Positions 27,003-36,698 of a stretch of DNA of 64,000 bases are shown here, in pieces. The position numbers and the translations under genes were made by a program. Numbering within the stretch: position 1 is the stretch's first letter; each line of letters begins with the position of its first letter. Source of the DNA: Sabulitectum sp964386635 (GTDB taxonomy: Bacteria; Fermentibacterota; Fermentibacteria; Fermentibacterales; JCC-6); the NCBI GenBank assembly GCA_964386635.1, contig CAYLRO010000001.1:48412-112411 (forward strand), read 5' to 3'. Below the pieces are notes generated by a model, which did not search any database, was not told where the DNA came from, and saw only the letters and a list, made by a program, of their open reading frames with translations.

Positions 27003-28198
27003 TTCTTCTCCAACGGATGGATCAGTATCTTCCTCACTGAATTGCCGGATGTCTCCAGTATGCGGAACTTGAAACCACCATGGATAATGATTTCTCCTTT
27101 ACCGGGAAGACAACCGGTTATCTCCTGTAGAAAACCTCCACATGACTCCGCGTACTTTGCTGTAAGTGCGGCATCATCAAAAAGAGTTGAGAGAAGGTCC
27201 AGGGGAAGACTTCCAGGCACAACGAAACCCGAATCGCTTCTGGATACACCTTCAGGAAGTGGTGTTCCCGGTATTCCTGCAAAAACAGCCCTGTCAAGAA
27301 TGTCGCTAACGGAGATTATACCTGTCCAGTCCCCGTATTCATCAACCACTGCACCAATTCCTCCTCCGGCTTCTCTCAGCCCTTCAAGAACATTGTTCAG
27401 CCTTGCTGATTCAGGGAAGAAGGGTACCTCTCTGACAATGAACTCAGAGGCTCCAAGAAGATCCCTCACATCCACAACCCCGGTCATTCTTCCGTTTTGA
27501 GAATCCACAAGGGGATATGCTGTATGAACACTCTTTCCTGTTTCGCTGATCATTCTGGATGTGTCCCAGTCTGACATGAAAAATGCTACGGTTTCCCTGG
27601 GTATCATTGCAGAAACGCATGTTCGCTGGTCCAGATCCAGAATCGCAGATGCCATATCCGCTTCACCCCCGAGGAATCCTTCCTCTCTGGCCATCTCCAT
27701 AAGGATGTTCAGCTCTCTCTCTCTGAAACTCTCCGAGCTGTTCCGACCAGGAACAAACCGGTCAAACACTTCCGCCGGATACTTGAGAAGATCCGCTGCA
27801 GGTGTGAAAATCTTCAGAAGAAAACCCATCACCGGAGCAGCCCGTTCAATCCACAGACGATTTCTTCTTCTGGCAATGCTCTTCGGGCTTATCTCTCCAA
27901 GAACCAGCAGAAGGAACGTCATCACCAGCACTCCCAGACCCATCCCCAGAGCACCTGGCATGAGCTCTGCTGCAATACCTGCAGCAACGGAAGAAGCGGC
28001 AACATTAACAAATGTATTGCCCAGAAGGATAGAAGTTAAAAGTCGTCCGGGGTTCCTTAAAAGACCCAGGGCCTTCCTCCCTTTCGCAGTTGAAGCCATT
28101 CGCTTCCTCTGCAGCTGATCCAGGCTGAAGCAGGCAGTTTCTATTCCACTGAAAAAGGCTGAAGCTGTTAGAAGAAGAGCCAGAATGGCGTACTTCAG
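26999..28198 (-). CDS. CNNM/CorC family protein: DUF21, CBS pair, CorC_HlyC (apparent CTG start)
   Basis: Residues about 1-140 are DUF21 (TASAFFSGIETACFSLDQLQ, LGEISPKSIAR), about 165-290 a CBS pair (CVSAMIPRETVAFFM, VVDEYGDWTGIISVSDIL), and the end a CorC_HlyC domain (GFLQEITGCLPGKGE). Family members are magnesium or cobalt efflux/uptake proteins. The first ATG in frame is 28099, but it would cut off the first transmembrane helix. The frame is open back to CTG 28198, which overlaps the upstream stop as CTGA and has GGGAG six bases before it. I therefore propose a CTG start, 399 residues. Confidence 0.88.
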   Translation of the reverse strand: MKYAILALLLTASAFFSGIETACFSLDQLQRKRMASTAKGRKALGLLRNPGRLLTSILLGNTFVNVAASSVAAGIAAELMPGALGMGLGVLVMTFLLLVLGEISPKSIARRRNRLWIERAAPVMGFLLKIFTPAADLLKYPAEVFDRFVPGRNSSESFRERELNILMEMAREEGFLGGEADMASAILDLDQRTCVSAMIPRETVAFFMSDWDTSRMISETGKSVHTAYPLVDSQNGRMTGVVDVRDLLGASEFIVREVPFFPESARLNNVLEGLREAGGGIGAVVDEYGDWTGIISVSDILDRAVFAGIPGTPLPEGVSRSDSGFVVPGSLPLDLLSTLFDDAALTAKYAESCGGFLQEITGCLPGKGEIIIHGGFKFRILETSGNSVRKILIHPLEKK

Positions 28199-29499
28199 CT
28201 TCGTCTCCCTCCGCTGTTTTCCTGAACGGTACCTGTATCGTTCATATGAAATGTCTCTGTCCAGATTTTCTCGAAATACGTTCTGCTTGAATAAACAGGC
28301 TCGGCAGAAATGCGTATGGTGTATTCACCTTCCGGTACGCCGGAGCCCTGAAGCCTTTTGCCGTCCCAGGTTAAGGAGAAAGGCCCGGCGGCTTTTCTCC
28401 CTGTGTAAAGATTCCTGATCATGGAACCGTCAGCGCTGAGGATATTCACAATGAAACTGGCGTTCTCAGTCAGTACTCCTGACACAGTGCAGCCGTTTCC
28501 GCTGGAAGAAAAGGACAGTTCTCTGATATCAGTACCTACCCAGAAGTATCTGGCTCCGCTGCTCTCTGCAACGAATATCTGACCGAATCTGTCCCATACA
28601 GCGAGACCTGTTGGATTCATGAACTGATTATCTGCTTCACCTCTGCCCTCTCCCCAGCTGTCAAGCCAGTTCAGGTCGCTGTCGAACTTGTGGATTCTGC
28701 ACTGCACAGAGTCCGTTACCCAGACATAGCCGTGATAATCGATCTCAACATAATTGAAGAATTCGCCGCCGCATCGGGATAAACCGGCAGTAGTGACAGT
28801 TTCACCGTCAATCAGTTTTGTGAGGATACTGCCGTCTCCTGTAATCACAACCTGGAAAGGGTCGTGCCCACTGTCGTACCTTCCGAATCCGGTTGCTGCA
28901 ACACCCCTGGGACGGTCCAGAGAGACAACAACAGGAGAAGCGTCATCTGAAGAGAGGAATCTTGAGAGAGTGCCCCCGAGTCTGTCTGTTACCCAGATAT
29001 ACCTGCCGTCAAGTGTAACATCCCAGGGTTCTGAAAAACCACTGATGAAAGAATCCGGAGTAATTCTCTGTCCTGATCTTTTAAGAACGGCGATTCTCTT
29101 GTTCCCGGTATCAGCAACGTAAACAGTTCCGTCTGTTGTGGCTGCAATCCCGTGAGGAGAGGAAAGTTCTGATTCACCTGAACCGGTTCCGCCATAGTAT
29201 CCAAGGGTATACATGGACGCGTTGTAAATGATGTGTCCTGTGCCGCTGTTCACGCCGTATACAGCAAGTTCATCATCGTCTCCAGGATCTGATGTGTCCC
29301 AGTCGTCAGGAAGTACCGCAGAAAGTCCCTGCGGATCATCAAAGGCAAGCATACCCCCCAGAAGCATACTCAGCTGCTCCTGACCGGCGCGATAGATACC
29401 CATACAGTGTCCGTATGGAGGGTAAACTAATGTGGTATGCATCTCCGGTTCCTGGGTAAAACTACCGGAGATGAATGTGAACAGCAGTAATGAGATCAT
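28195..29499 (-). CDS. Secreted NHL-repeat beta-propeller with FlgD-like C-terminus (434 aa)
   Basis: An N-terminal signal (MISLLLFTFISGSFTQ) precedes an NHL propeller. Repeats are visible as SSPHGIAATTDGTVYVADTG, FSEPWDVTLDGRYIWVTD and FMNPTGLAVWDRFGQIFVAE. Residues about 340-415 resemble the FlgD-type Ig fold (ADGSMIRNLYTGRKAAG, then LTWDGK and VPEGEYTIRI), common in FCB-group secreted proteins. Its ATG overlaps the lytic transglycosylase stop by 4 bases. Probably an envelope-bound ligand-binding or structural protein. Confidence 0.85.
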   Translation of the reverse strand: MISLLLFTFISGSFTQEPEMHTTLVYPPYGHCMGIYRAGQEQLSMLLGGMLAFDDPQGLSAVLPDDWDTSDPGDDDELAVYGVNSGTGHIIYNASMYTLGYYGGTGSGESELSSPHGIAATTDGTVYVADTGNKRIAVLKRSGQRITPDSFISGFSEPWDVTLDGRYIWVTDRLGGTLSRFLSSDDASPVVVSLDRPRGVAATGFGRYDSGHDPFQVVITGDGSILTKLIDGETVTTAGLSRCGGEFFNYVEIDYHGYVWVTDSVQCRIHKFDSDLNWLDSWGEGRGEADNQFMNPTGLAVWDRFGQIFVAESSGARYFWVGTDIRELSFSSSGNGCTVSGVLTENASFIVNILSADGSMIRNLYTGRKAAGPFSLTWDGKRLQGSGVPEGEYTIRISAEPVYSSRTYFEKIWTETFHMNDTGTVQENSGGRRS

Positions 29500-31688
29500 T
29501 GTCTTATCCTTCCGTATATCCAGGCTGAACGCTGCACCTTCTTGGAATACAGTCTTGTCTCTCTGTAGGTGATCTGTTCGATGTAAAGTTCCTGGTCATC
29601 CGAATCGAAACCATGCATATCGATCCATCTTGAAGCATTGCCGGGACCGGCATTGTAAGCAGCCAGGAACACTGCCGGATGATCATATCTTCTTGCCTGA
29701 GAATTAATGTAAAGACTACCGTAGAGAATTGAATGCTCCGGAAGGAAGAATTCTTCCGGAGACAGTCTGGGAAGACCGTTCCATCTTGCCACATCAGAAG
29801 CGGTGCCTGGCATGAGCTGTATCAGACCGGCTGCTCCAGCTGAGGAAATGACGAATCGGTTGAAGTAGCTCTCTTCCCTCATAATACCTTCCACGTAAGC
29901 GGCATCCAGAGTCATTGTATCCGTTACAGCGTTCACCAGTTCCCTGTAGGGGCAGGGGAAATACCATCCGATCAGACTGTCAGGAAGAATACCGGTTCCA
30001 TCATCTCTGTATTCCGTATCAAGTCTTCTCATTGCGGCAATTGATCTGCCGTGCTCTCCCAGTATCCCCATGGCAACAGCTGCGGTGCCGGGATCAGCGA
30101 TCCTTCCGTATGAAAGCATTTCCATTGCTGCTGTTCCATACCCTCTGCTGAACAGCTCAGCCGCTCTTTCAAGCACCGGATCGTCAAAAAACACCGGACT
30201 GAGTACTGTGAGGTTCAAACTGTATGGAATACCAAGTCGCTCAGCAGCCAGCATTCCGTAAAACTCCCAGGGGTGCTCCTGTGCAACCTGGCTTAGAAGC
30301 TGAGATCTGGATCCGGAATCATTCTGTCGCTGAGCGTACCTTGCCCGCCAGAAGAGCATCTCGTCCCGCCAGTGGCTGAAAGGATAGCTCTCACAACCCG
30401 CCTCCCAGAGTGAATCACCAACAGCACCTCTCCCATTCATGTACAGACAGAAACCACCTCTCCAATGCCCCCTGGCATCACCATCCCATATCCCTGAAGA
30501 CCTGAGACTGGCAAGATATGCATCTGCTGCATCACCCCAGTTCTGCTCACTGTCGAAATACTTTCCCGCCAGATAGGAAGCTTCCCGGGCGGTTGAATGC
30601 CATGGAAAATCCCTGGCAAACTCCGAATAAGCCCTGTAAGCCTCTTCGTTTCTCCTGAGTCCTCTCAGTGCCCTTGCCCTGAAAAGAGCGGCTCTTGCTC
30701 TGAGCTCTGCAGGAGCTTCCGCTGGAACAGAATCGCACAGGGTGATCAACCGGGTGAATGAAGATGATTTCCTCAGCACTGCCATTTCCACACCTGCGGA
30801 GAATGCAGGATCCGACCTGTTTGCAGCGGCCTCAAGAGCTGTTTCTCCATTACCGTTCTCAATAAGTACATCGCAGATATTCCAGTCAATGAACTCAGGC
30901 CATCTTGAAGAAATCACACTGGCGGCAATAAAGTCAGCATCTGTCCCTGAAAGTGATGCCCAGAAATTCCGGTCTCCGAGACCCAGATACTTCATCCTGC
31001 CTGCCTGCAGGACCAGAGCAGACTGGCTGTCCAGTTCAGGGTCATAATTCTTCAGAACTTCGTCCCACCAGCTTCCTGCACTGCAGCTGGCCAGCTGGAG
31101 TTCTGATCTCACCCTTGGGCCTATTGTGACAGGCAACAGATGAACATCTTCAGAAGCAAGCATGAGCTGTGCCGAGGTGATTCCGTCAGGGGCAAGAAGA
31201 AGCCTTGCGGCTCTTTCTCCAAGGTGGGATGGAACTGGAATGGTTCCTGCAGCAGGCATACCCTGAATACTGTCTCTGAAAAGCCATGCAGTGAGCAGAA
31301 CATCAGAGGACGGTACCAGGGACAATGCCCAGGCTCGCTCTCTGTTAAGATCAAGCACTGATACTTTCCACCCTGTAAGATCACCCCAGCCCCGGTTCTC
31401 AAGGCTGTCAAGAACATCAATGCATCTGTCTGCCATTCCTCTGCTGTTATAGGCTCCCACCATTCTCCAGAGAATATCGTTTTGGTTTTCAGGAGATCTG
31501 TTAATTTCCCTGAGAGTCCTCACGGCATCATCCTGATACCCGCACTGCAGCAGTGAATCCACAACCCTGTATGGAGAAGGAGCGCCTGGAACAACATCAT
31601 GAAGCACAGGCCCGTCCTGATCATTCACCACCCTGCAGGAGAGACATGAAAAAAGCAGAATGAGAGCTGCTGAATAAATTCTCATCAT
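29496..31688 (-). CDS. Lytic murein transglycosylase, Slt-type, lipoprotein-like
   Basis: The signal region MMRIYSAALILLFSC has a probable lipobox (LFSC). A long alpha-solenoid (about residues 40-560, with TPR-like helices) precedes the catalytic SLT domain. The SLT marks are EESYFNRFVISSAGAAGL with catalytic Glu, IQLMPGTA and LAAYNAGPGNASRW. The 730 residues match the Slt70 superhelical ring architecture. It cuts glycan strands between MurNAc and GlcNAc in the periplasm. The start ATG shares one base with the purH stop. Confidence 0.93.
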   Translation of the reverse strand: MMRIYSAALILLFSCLSCRVVNDQDGPVLHDVVPGAPSPYRVVDSLLQCGYQDDAVRTLREINRSPENQNDILWRMVGAYNSRGMADRCIDVLDSLENRGWGDLTGWKVSVLDLNRERAWALSLVPSSDVLLTAWLFRDSIQGMPAAGTIPVPSHLGERAARLLLAPDGITSAQLMLASEDVHLLPVTIGPRVRSELQLASCSAGSWWDEVLKNYDPELDSQSALVLQAGRMKYLGLGDRNFWASLSGTDADFIAASVISSRWPEFIDWNICDVLIENGNGETALEAAANRSDPAFSAGVEMAVLRKSSSFTRLITLCDSVPAEAPAELRARAALFRARALRGLRRNEEAYRAYSEFARDFPWHSTAREASYLAGKYFDSEQNWGDAADAYLASLRSSGIWDGDARGHWRGGFCLYMNGRGAVGDSLWEAGCESYPFSHWRDEMLFWRARYAQRQNDSGSRSQLLSQVAQEHPWEFYGMLAAERLGIPYSLNLTVLSPVFFDDPVLERAAELFSRGYGTAAMEMLSYGRIADPGTAAVAMGILGEHGRSIAAMRRLDTEYRDDGTGILPDSLIGWYFPCPYRELVNAVTDTMTLDAAYVEGIMREESYFNRFVISSAGAAGLIQLMPGTASDVARWNGLPRLSPEEFFLPEHSILYGSLYINSQARRYDHPAVFLAAYNAGPGNASRWIDMHGFDSDDQELYIEQITYRETRLYSKKVQRSAWIYGRIRQ

Positions 31689-33178
31689 CAGTGCCTGAAA
31701 TGTCTTACGCCTGTGAAAACCATGGCGATCCCATGCTCGTTGCAGGCTTGAATGACCTCATCATCTCTGATGGATCCGCCGGGTTGCACAATAGCCGTAA
31801 TCCCTGCCTCCGCAGCTCTGTCAGGACCGTCTCTGAAAGGGAAGAATGCATCACTGGCAAGAACTGCTCCCTTAACAGAATTTCCCTCTCTCTCAGCCCT
31901 TCTTACTGCAAGATCCAGGCTTTCAATCCGGCTGGGTTGTCCGATGCCTGCACCGATTGTTCCCATTGCATCACCTATTACAATTGCGTTGCTTTTTACA
32001 CCCTTGGCTACCCGCCAGTTGATTTCCAGAGCTGCAAGCTCTTCCAGAGTGGGCTTTCTTTCTGTGACGACCCTGCACTCTGCCAGATCCTCTACTGCAT
32101 TATCAGGCATTTGAGTCAGGATGCCTCCTGATATGGATCTCAGCTGAAGAGCTGTATCCTTTTCTATTTCCATCCTGAGTATTCTCAGGTTTTTTCTCTT
32201 CTTCAACCTTACCAGAGCATCTTCACTGAATCCGGGAGCAATTATTATTTCGAGAAAAATTCCTTTTAATGACGTAACAAGATCCATGTCCACAGCAGAT
32301 GTGCAGGCAAGTATTCCTCCGTAAGGAGACACTCTGTCAGCTCTGAATGCATTTGCAAATGCCTCGGATGGGGAACTTCCCCTGCCTGCGCCACACGGGT
32401 TGCCGTGCTTCGCCAGAACCACGGAAATGTCACCTGCTTCCAGATCAGCAGCTATGGAAACAGCAGCTGAGGCGTCCAGGTAATTGTTGTAACTGAGAGC
32501 CTTCCCGCCCAGTATTTCCGCCTTGCCGAAACCGGATGCAGGCCATGTAAAATGCACAGCTGCCTTCTGATGAGGATTCTCTCCATATCTCAGTGCAGGA
32601 GTAATCCCTTCTTCCAGTTTCAGGGATACATTGAGATCGTAAAGAGAGGTTATAGAAAAGGTCCGTGAGGCCATCATCCGCCTGAAAACATCATCATCCC
32701 TGCCTTCAATAACAGCGTCGAGAACCATTGGAAACGAATCCCAGCCGGTTGCACTGATTACATGAGACCAGTTCTTGGCAGCTCCCCTTGCCATTGTGGG
32801 ACCGCCTATATCCACAAGCTCTATGGTTTTCTTTGAATCAGGAGCCATCTCTGCAGTCTTGTAGAAGGGATAGAGATCCACGGCTACCAGATCAAACACC
32901 GGTTTGCCTTCCCTGATTCTTTCTTCTCTGTCTTCGCCTTCAGCAAGAATTGCAGCATGAAGTTCAGGATGGAGAGTTTTCACCCTTCCGCCCAGTATGG
33001 AACCTATTCCTGTCAGTTCCTCGGTTTCTCTGGCAGGAACACCTGCTCTTCTTATGCATTCCGCGGTTCCGCCTGAAGCCCATATCTCCCAGCCTGCGTT
33101 GTAAAGACCTGCTGCAAAATCTTCAAGACCGGTTTTGTTCCATGCGCTGAGAAGCGCTTTCCTCTTAATTCCGTTCAT
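31688..33178 (-). CDS. purH: Bifunctional AICAR transformylase / IMP cyclohydrolase
   Basis: Catalyses the last two steps of IMP synthesis. Residues about 5-130 are the MGS-like cyclohydrolase domain (ALLSAWNKTGLEDFAAGL, ASGGTAE, GGRVKTLHPELHA). The rest is the AICARFT domain (RYGENPHQKAA, KHGNPCGAG, SDAFFPFRD, QPGGSIRDDEVI). ATG 33178 with AGGGGG seven bases upstream gives the usual PurH N-terminus and 496 residues; a longer frame to 33238 is unlikely. It overlaps nadE by 14 bases. Confidence 0.97.
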   Translation of the reverse strand: MNGIKRKALLSAWNKTGLEDFAAGLYNAGWEIWASGGTAECIRRAGVPARETEELTGIGSILGGRVKTLHPELHAAILAEGEDREERIREGKPVFDLVAVDLYPFYKTAEMAPDSKKTIELVDIGGPTMARGAAKNWSHVISATGWDSFPMVLDAVIEGRDDDVFRRMMASRTFSITSLYDLNVSLKLEEGITPALRYGENPHQKAAVHFTWPASGFGKAEILGGKALSYNNYLDASAAVSIAADLEAGDISVVLAKHGNPCGAGRGSSPSEAFANAFRADRVSPYGGILACTSAVDMDLVTSLKGIFLEIIIAPGFSEDALVRLKKRKNLRILRMEIEKDTALQLRSISGGILTQMPDNAVEDLAECRVVTERKPTLEELAALEINWRVAKGVKSNAIVIGDAMGTIGAGIGQPSRIESLDLAVRRAEREGNSVKGAVLASDAFFPFRDGPDRAAEAGITAIVQPGGSIRDDEVIQACNEHGIAMVFTGVRHFRH

Positions 33179-33920
33179 CAAGTATCCCCCTGGCTTGAAA
33201 GACTGGAATTGCATTCCGCTTGTGGGCACTGCCGGCAAACAGCTGCTCTATCCGTTCGGCTGCACCGCTGGAGACCGATTCTCTGCCTTCCGTATGGTAC
33301 TTCCTGATCTCGATATATGTAACGCCCATCTCTCCCTCGTCGCTCTGGCCCTCCCAGAGCCCTGCAGAAGGCACACGGGTCAGAATCCAGTCAGGAAGAC
33401 CCATGTATCCTGCAAGCTCTCTGACCTGGTCCTTCCAAAGCTCTGCCAGGGGAAGGAAGTCTGCTGCGCCGTCTCCCCATTTGGTCCAGTAGCCTGTTAC
33501 CGTCTCTGAAAGATTGCCTGTTCCTGCAACAAGTCTGCCTGATGAATGAGCGTACTCCATTGTCATTCTCAGCCGGGCTTTCACATTGGCAAGAGCCAGA
33601 CGGTTTTCCCTGTCAAGATTACCTGCTTTAATGAATTCTTCAAGAACAGGAGCAAGGTCTATTTCCTTCACTGGAATTCCAAGATGCTCAGCTATTCTGT
33701 GCCCATCAACGGTATCGCTTTTCATTGACCGGCAGGGTAAAACCAGACCGAGAACATTTTCTCTGCCGAGAGCTTCAGCACAAAGTGCAGCGGTTACCCC
33801 GGAATCAATACCGCCGCTGAGGCCTATAACCGCCCCGTTCATTCCTGCGCCATGGACCAGTTCTCTGATCCAGGCTGCGATACTGTCTTTCAACTGCAGG
33901 TAAAGCCTTTCTCCAGTCAA
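33165..33920 (-). CDS. nadE: Ammonia-dependent NAD+ synthetase
   Basis: Converts deamido-NAD to NAD with ATP and ammonia. The PP-loop is GLSGGIDSGVTAALC. Later motifs GTGNLSETVTGYWTKWGDGA and LAELWKDQVRELAGYMGLP are intact. At 251 residues it has no glutaminase domain, so ammonia or a separate amidotransferase is needed. The start is TTG 33920, overlapping the rnr stop as TTGA, with GGAGAG upstream. Confidence 0.96.
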   Translation of the reverse strand: MTGERLYLQLKDSIAAWIRELVHGAGMNGAVIGLSGGIDSGVTAALCAEALGRENVLGLVLPCRSMKSDTVDGHRIAEHLGIPVKEIDLAPVLEEFIKAGNLDRENRLALANVKARLRMTMEYAHSSGRLVAGTGNLSETVTGYWTKWGDGAADFLPLAELWKDQVRELAGYMGLPDWILTRVPSAGLWEGQSDEGEMGVTYIEIRKYHTEGRESVSSGAAERIEQLFAGSAHKRNAIPVFQARGILDERN

Positions 33921-35956
33921 TTCTTCTCTCCTTCAGGATTTTCAGCAGGAAGCAGGGAAAGCTTCCTTGCAAGCGGTTCAGCACTTTCCACCGAAACAAA
34001 TACAGGAGTTCCAGGTTCAAGGACTGCAGGGAGCACACCGGGAAATCTCTTCATGGCTGAAACATGGAGAAGTCCTTCAACTGGAACATCCAGAAGCCTG
34101 ATAAACAGACCGAAATCCACCTTGTCTCTCACAACCCCTCTGAATACCTCACCTGTTCTCTTTGACAGGTAAAGCAGTGCCATTAATTCTGTTGCTGTTC
34201 TTTCAGCTCTTTCAGCACGTCTTTCAAGATTTGAACAGGTTTCTGCCGCAGAAGAAGCAGACACTCTTCCTGAAAGACTTTCTCCCTTTTCCCAGGCGGT
34301 AATAGCCTGGTGAACCATGAGATCCGGGTATCTTCTTATTGGACTGGTGAAGTGCATATAATTTCTAAGGGCCAAACCGTAATGGCCGGCGTTATCCGGT
34401 GAATAGACAGCCTTCTGCATTGATCTTAGAACCGCATCTCTTACAAGGGGAAAGAGAGGTGTGTCTTTCGCCTCAAGAACCGCTCTGGAAAGAGATGCAG
34501 GCGATGGAGCATGCTGGCCGGGAACACTGAATCCGTAAATGGAAAGAGTTCTTCTTAGTTTTTCTGAAGCCTCTGGAACCGGATCCCCGTGCACCCTGTA
34601 CAGCACATCCATCTCCAGCCATCTGCAGAATTCCGCAACAGCACTGTTTGCCTCCACCATGAAATTCTCGATCATCCTGTGAGATTTATCGTCGGGAACC
34701 GTTTCAAAACCCCCTGGCAGTCCATGATCGTCAAACCTGGTTCTGAATTCGGATGCTCCCAGATCCACTGCACCGCGTTTTTCCCGTTCAACGTCAAGCA
34801 GATCGCTCAGTGAAGAAAACAATTTGAATCTCTTATCAAGTTCTTCGTTCCCGCTGGTGTTCCCCTTGATGATCTCAAAAGCCTCGGTGTAATTCAATCT
34901 GAACCGGGACCTGATCTTCGATGAAAATACGCTGAAATCCGTTCTTTTTCCGTGGCTGTCATATTCCAGAATAACGGTTTTAGTAAGTCTTTCCTGGTCA
35001 GGCTGAAGAGAGCATGCTCCGTTTGAAAGAGATTCAGGTATCATGGGAATGACCCTGTCGGGAAGATAGACACTTGTTCCCCTTGCAAATGCCTCTGTAT
35101 CCACCAGTGAACCGGGAGGAGCGTAGGCTGAAACATCAGCTATGTGAACACCAAGTCTGTAACCTCCGTCTTCCTTCTTCTCAATGGAAATGGCATCATC
35201 AAAGTCTCTGGCATCAATTGGATCGATGGTGATACAGTATAAGCCTGTCAGGTCTTTCCTCGTGTGCTCCACAGGTTTGAATGCAGCACCTGAAGCTTCT
35301 CCCAGCACTTCCCGGGAAAAATCTCCAGGCAACCCTGCATCCAGACACACTGAATCAATCAAAGCTCTTGGAGAGTCCGGGGAACCCACGGTTCTCTCTG
35401 CAGTAACCTTCATTCCGTGTTTCTCATACCTGATGGAGCATCCGATGAGATCACCGGCTCTGATTTCCTCGCCTGCAGGGTCAAGGGGAATGTTGTCAGG
35501 CATCCTGGGATCCAGGGGGTCCAGGAACCATTTGCCTCCGCGGCTTCTGGCAATACCGGCTATGTTCTCTCTGCTGCGCTTGAGAACCTGAACAATCCTC
35601 CCGTGGTATCCGCCGCCGTTCAGGTCAGGTTCCAGAAGTCTGACAATAACGGTATCTCCGTCATAAGCCCCTGCTGTATCCCTCTTTTCAACTTCAATCC
35701 GGGTATCTCCGCCAAGGACCACGGCGGAACCGTCAGATCTCATCCTGACCTTTCCCCTGTCCATTCCCAGAACATCAAGGGAGGCATACCTGCCTTTGCC
35801 TGCATGCCAGATACTGCCTGAAGAAACCAGTTCCTCAAGAGCCCGGGCTATATCCTCCATATCAGGAAATTTTTGAGACAAAGATTTGAGATCCAGTTTC
35901 TCACCGGATGAAGAAAAGAGTTCAAGAATCTGAGATACGCTGTTATTTAATGACAA
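33917..35956 (-). CDS. rnr: Ribonuclease R (RNB family 3'-5' exoribonuclease)
   Basis: An N-terminal winged helix is followed by cold-shock OB folds (about residues 60-190). The RNB catalytic core has IDPIDARDFDDAISI carrying the metal-binding aspartates, then HIADVSAYAPPGSLVD and YMHFTSPIRRYPDLMVHQ. It closes with an S1 domain (GEVFRGVVRDKVDFGLFIRL). The C-terminal basic tail is short. The 679 residues are normal for a compact RNase R. Overlaps the small kinase-like gene by 14 bases. Confidence 0.95.
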   Translation of the reverse strand: MSLNNSVSQILELFSSSGEKLDLKSLSQKFPDMEDIARALEELVSSGSIWHAGKGRYASLDVLGMDRGKVRMRSDGSAVVLGGDTRIEVEKRDTAGAYDGDTVIVRLLEPDLNGGGYHGRIVQVLKRSRENIAGIARSRGGKWFLDPLDPRMPDNIPLDPAGEEIRAGDLIGCSIRYEKHGMKVTAERTVGSPDSPRALIDSVCLDAGLPGDFSREVLGEASGAAFKPVEHTRKDLTGLYCITIDPIDARDFDDAISIEKKEDGGYRLGVHIADVSAYAPPGSLVDTEAFARGTSVYLPDRVIPMIPESLSNGACSLQPDQERLTKTVILEYDSHGKRTDFSVFSSKIRSRFRLNYTEAFEIIKGNTSGNEELDKRFKLFSSLSDLLDVEREKRGAVDLGASEFRTRFDDHGLPGGFETVPDDKSHRMIENFMVEANSAVAEFCRWLEMDVLYRVHGDPVPEASEKLRRTLSIYGFSVPGQHAPSPASLSRAVLEAKDTPLFPLVRDAVLRSMQKAVYSPDNAGHYGLALRNYMHFTSPIRRYPDLMVHQAITAWEKGESLSGRVSASSAAETCSNLERRAERAERTATELMALLYLSKRTGEVFRGVVRDKVDFGLFIRLLDVPVEGLLHVSAMKRFPGVLPAVLEPGTPVFVSVESAEPLARKLSLLPAENPEGEKN

Positions 35957-36698
35957 GGCTGATCCCTCCGGAATAGTCAGTCCAGTTCTCCACTACAAGA
36001 ATGCATCCGGCTCTGAAGGCCAGGGCTCCGGTAATTGATATGACTGATGTTATGTGCTCAACTCCCGGCATGGCAGGCAACCCTGCACCTGGTGGTCTCT
36101 GCCAGTTGAAGTTGATTACCGAATCTTTTATGCTTCCGCCAATACTGCCGCTGCCGCCTACAGAGATCACACACCAGGATACCATTCCGTTCAGCGCTGC
36201 CTGTAAAGAGGAAAGATCTGTGCATGGAACAGATTCCTCAAGCTTCATTCCTTCAACACCCTTGGTAGAAACACTTCTGCCGGCTGCCGCTCTGAGAAGT
36301 ATCATTGCTCTTTTAAGGCATTCGTTTGAAAGCAGGTTCCCTGAATCAACGAACATGGTTTGTGATATGTCCCTGATGTATTCCACCAGTGATCCTGTGG
36401 CAGTTCTGGCTGCGTCTATCTTCGTTTCGACCCTGGAAATGTCCGGCATGAACATTCCCGCAAGATCAATATTACCTGTAACCCCTACAAGCAGGTTGTT
36501 CATGTTGTGAAGGAAAAAAGGAAGCAGAATCCCGCAGAAGCAGTTATTCAAACAGCTGAAAGAAGACAGGCCGCTAATTTTCTCAGCAATTTCCTGAAAA
36601 TCAATCCTGCTGCCGCAGCCAATAGAATACAGTCCGGGACTTAAAAGGCTGTAGTCTGATCCTGAATCAATCTCTCTGAAGATAGGTTCAATTGACAT
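35943..36698 (-). CDS. Histidine-kinase-like protein with H-box but no recognisable ATPase boxes (251 aa)
   Basis: ATG 36698 has GGGGA about six bases upstream; an extended frame to 36761 overlaps rarA. Residues about 65-90 read FFLHNMNNLLVGVTGNIDL, which closely parallels the dimerisation/phosphotransfer helix AHDFNNILMAITGNMYLAR of the hybrid kinase two genes away. The C-terminal half has glycine-rich strands (VGGSGSIGG, ISITGALAFRAGCILVVEN) but lacks convincing N, G1, F or G2 boxes. A ChpT-like phosphotransferase or dead kinase is the best guess. No transmembrane helix is seen. Confidence 0.7.
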   Translation of the reverse strand: MSIEPIFREIDSGSDYSLLSPGLYSIGCGSRIDFQEIAEKISGLSSFSCLNNCFCGILLPFFLHNMNNLLVGVTGNIDLAGMFMPDISRVETKIDAARTATGSLVEYIRDISQTMFVDSGNLLSNECLKRAMILLRAAAGRSVSTKGVEGMKLEESVPCTDLSSLQAALNGMVSWCVISVGGSGSIGGSIKDSVINFNWQRPPGAGLPAMPGVEHITSVISITGALAFRAGCILVVENWTDYSGGISLVIK

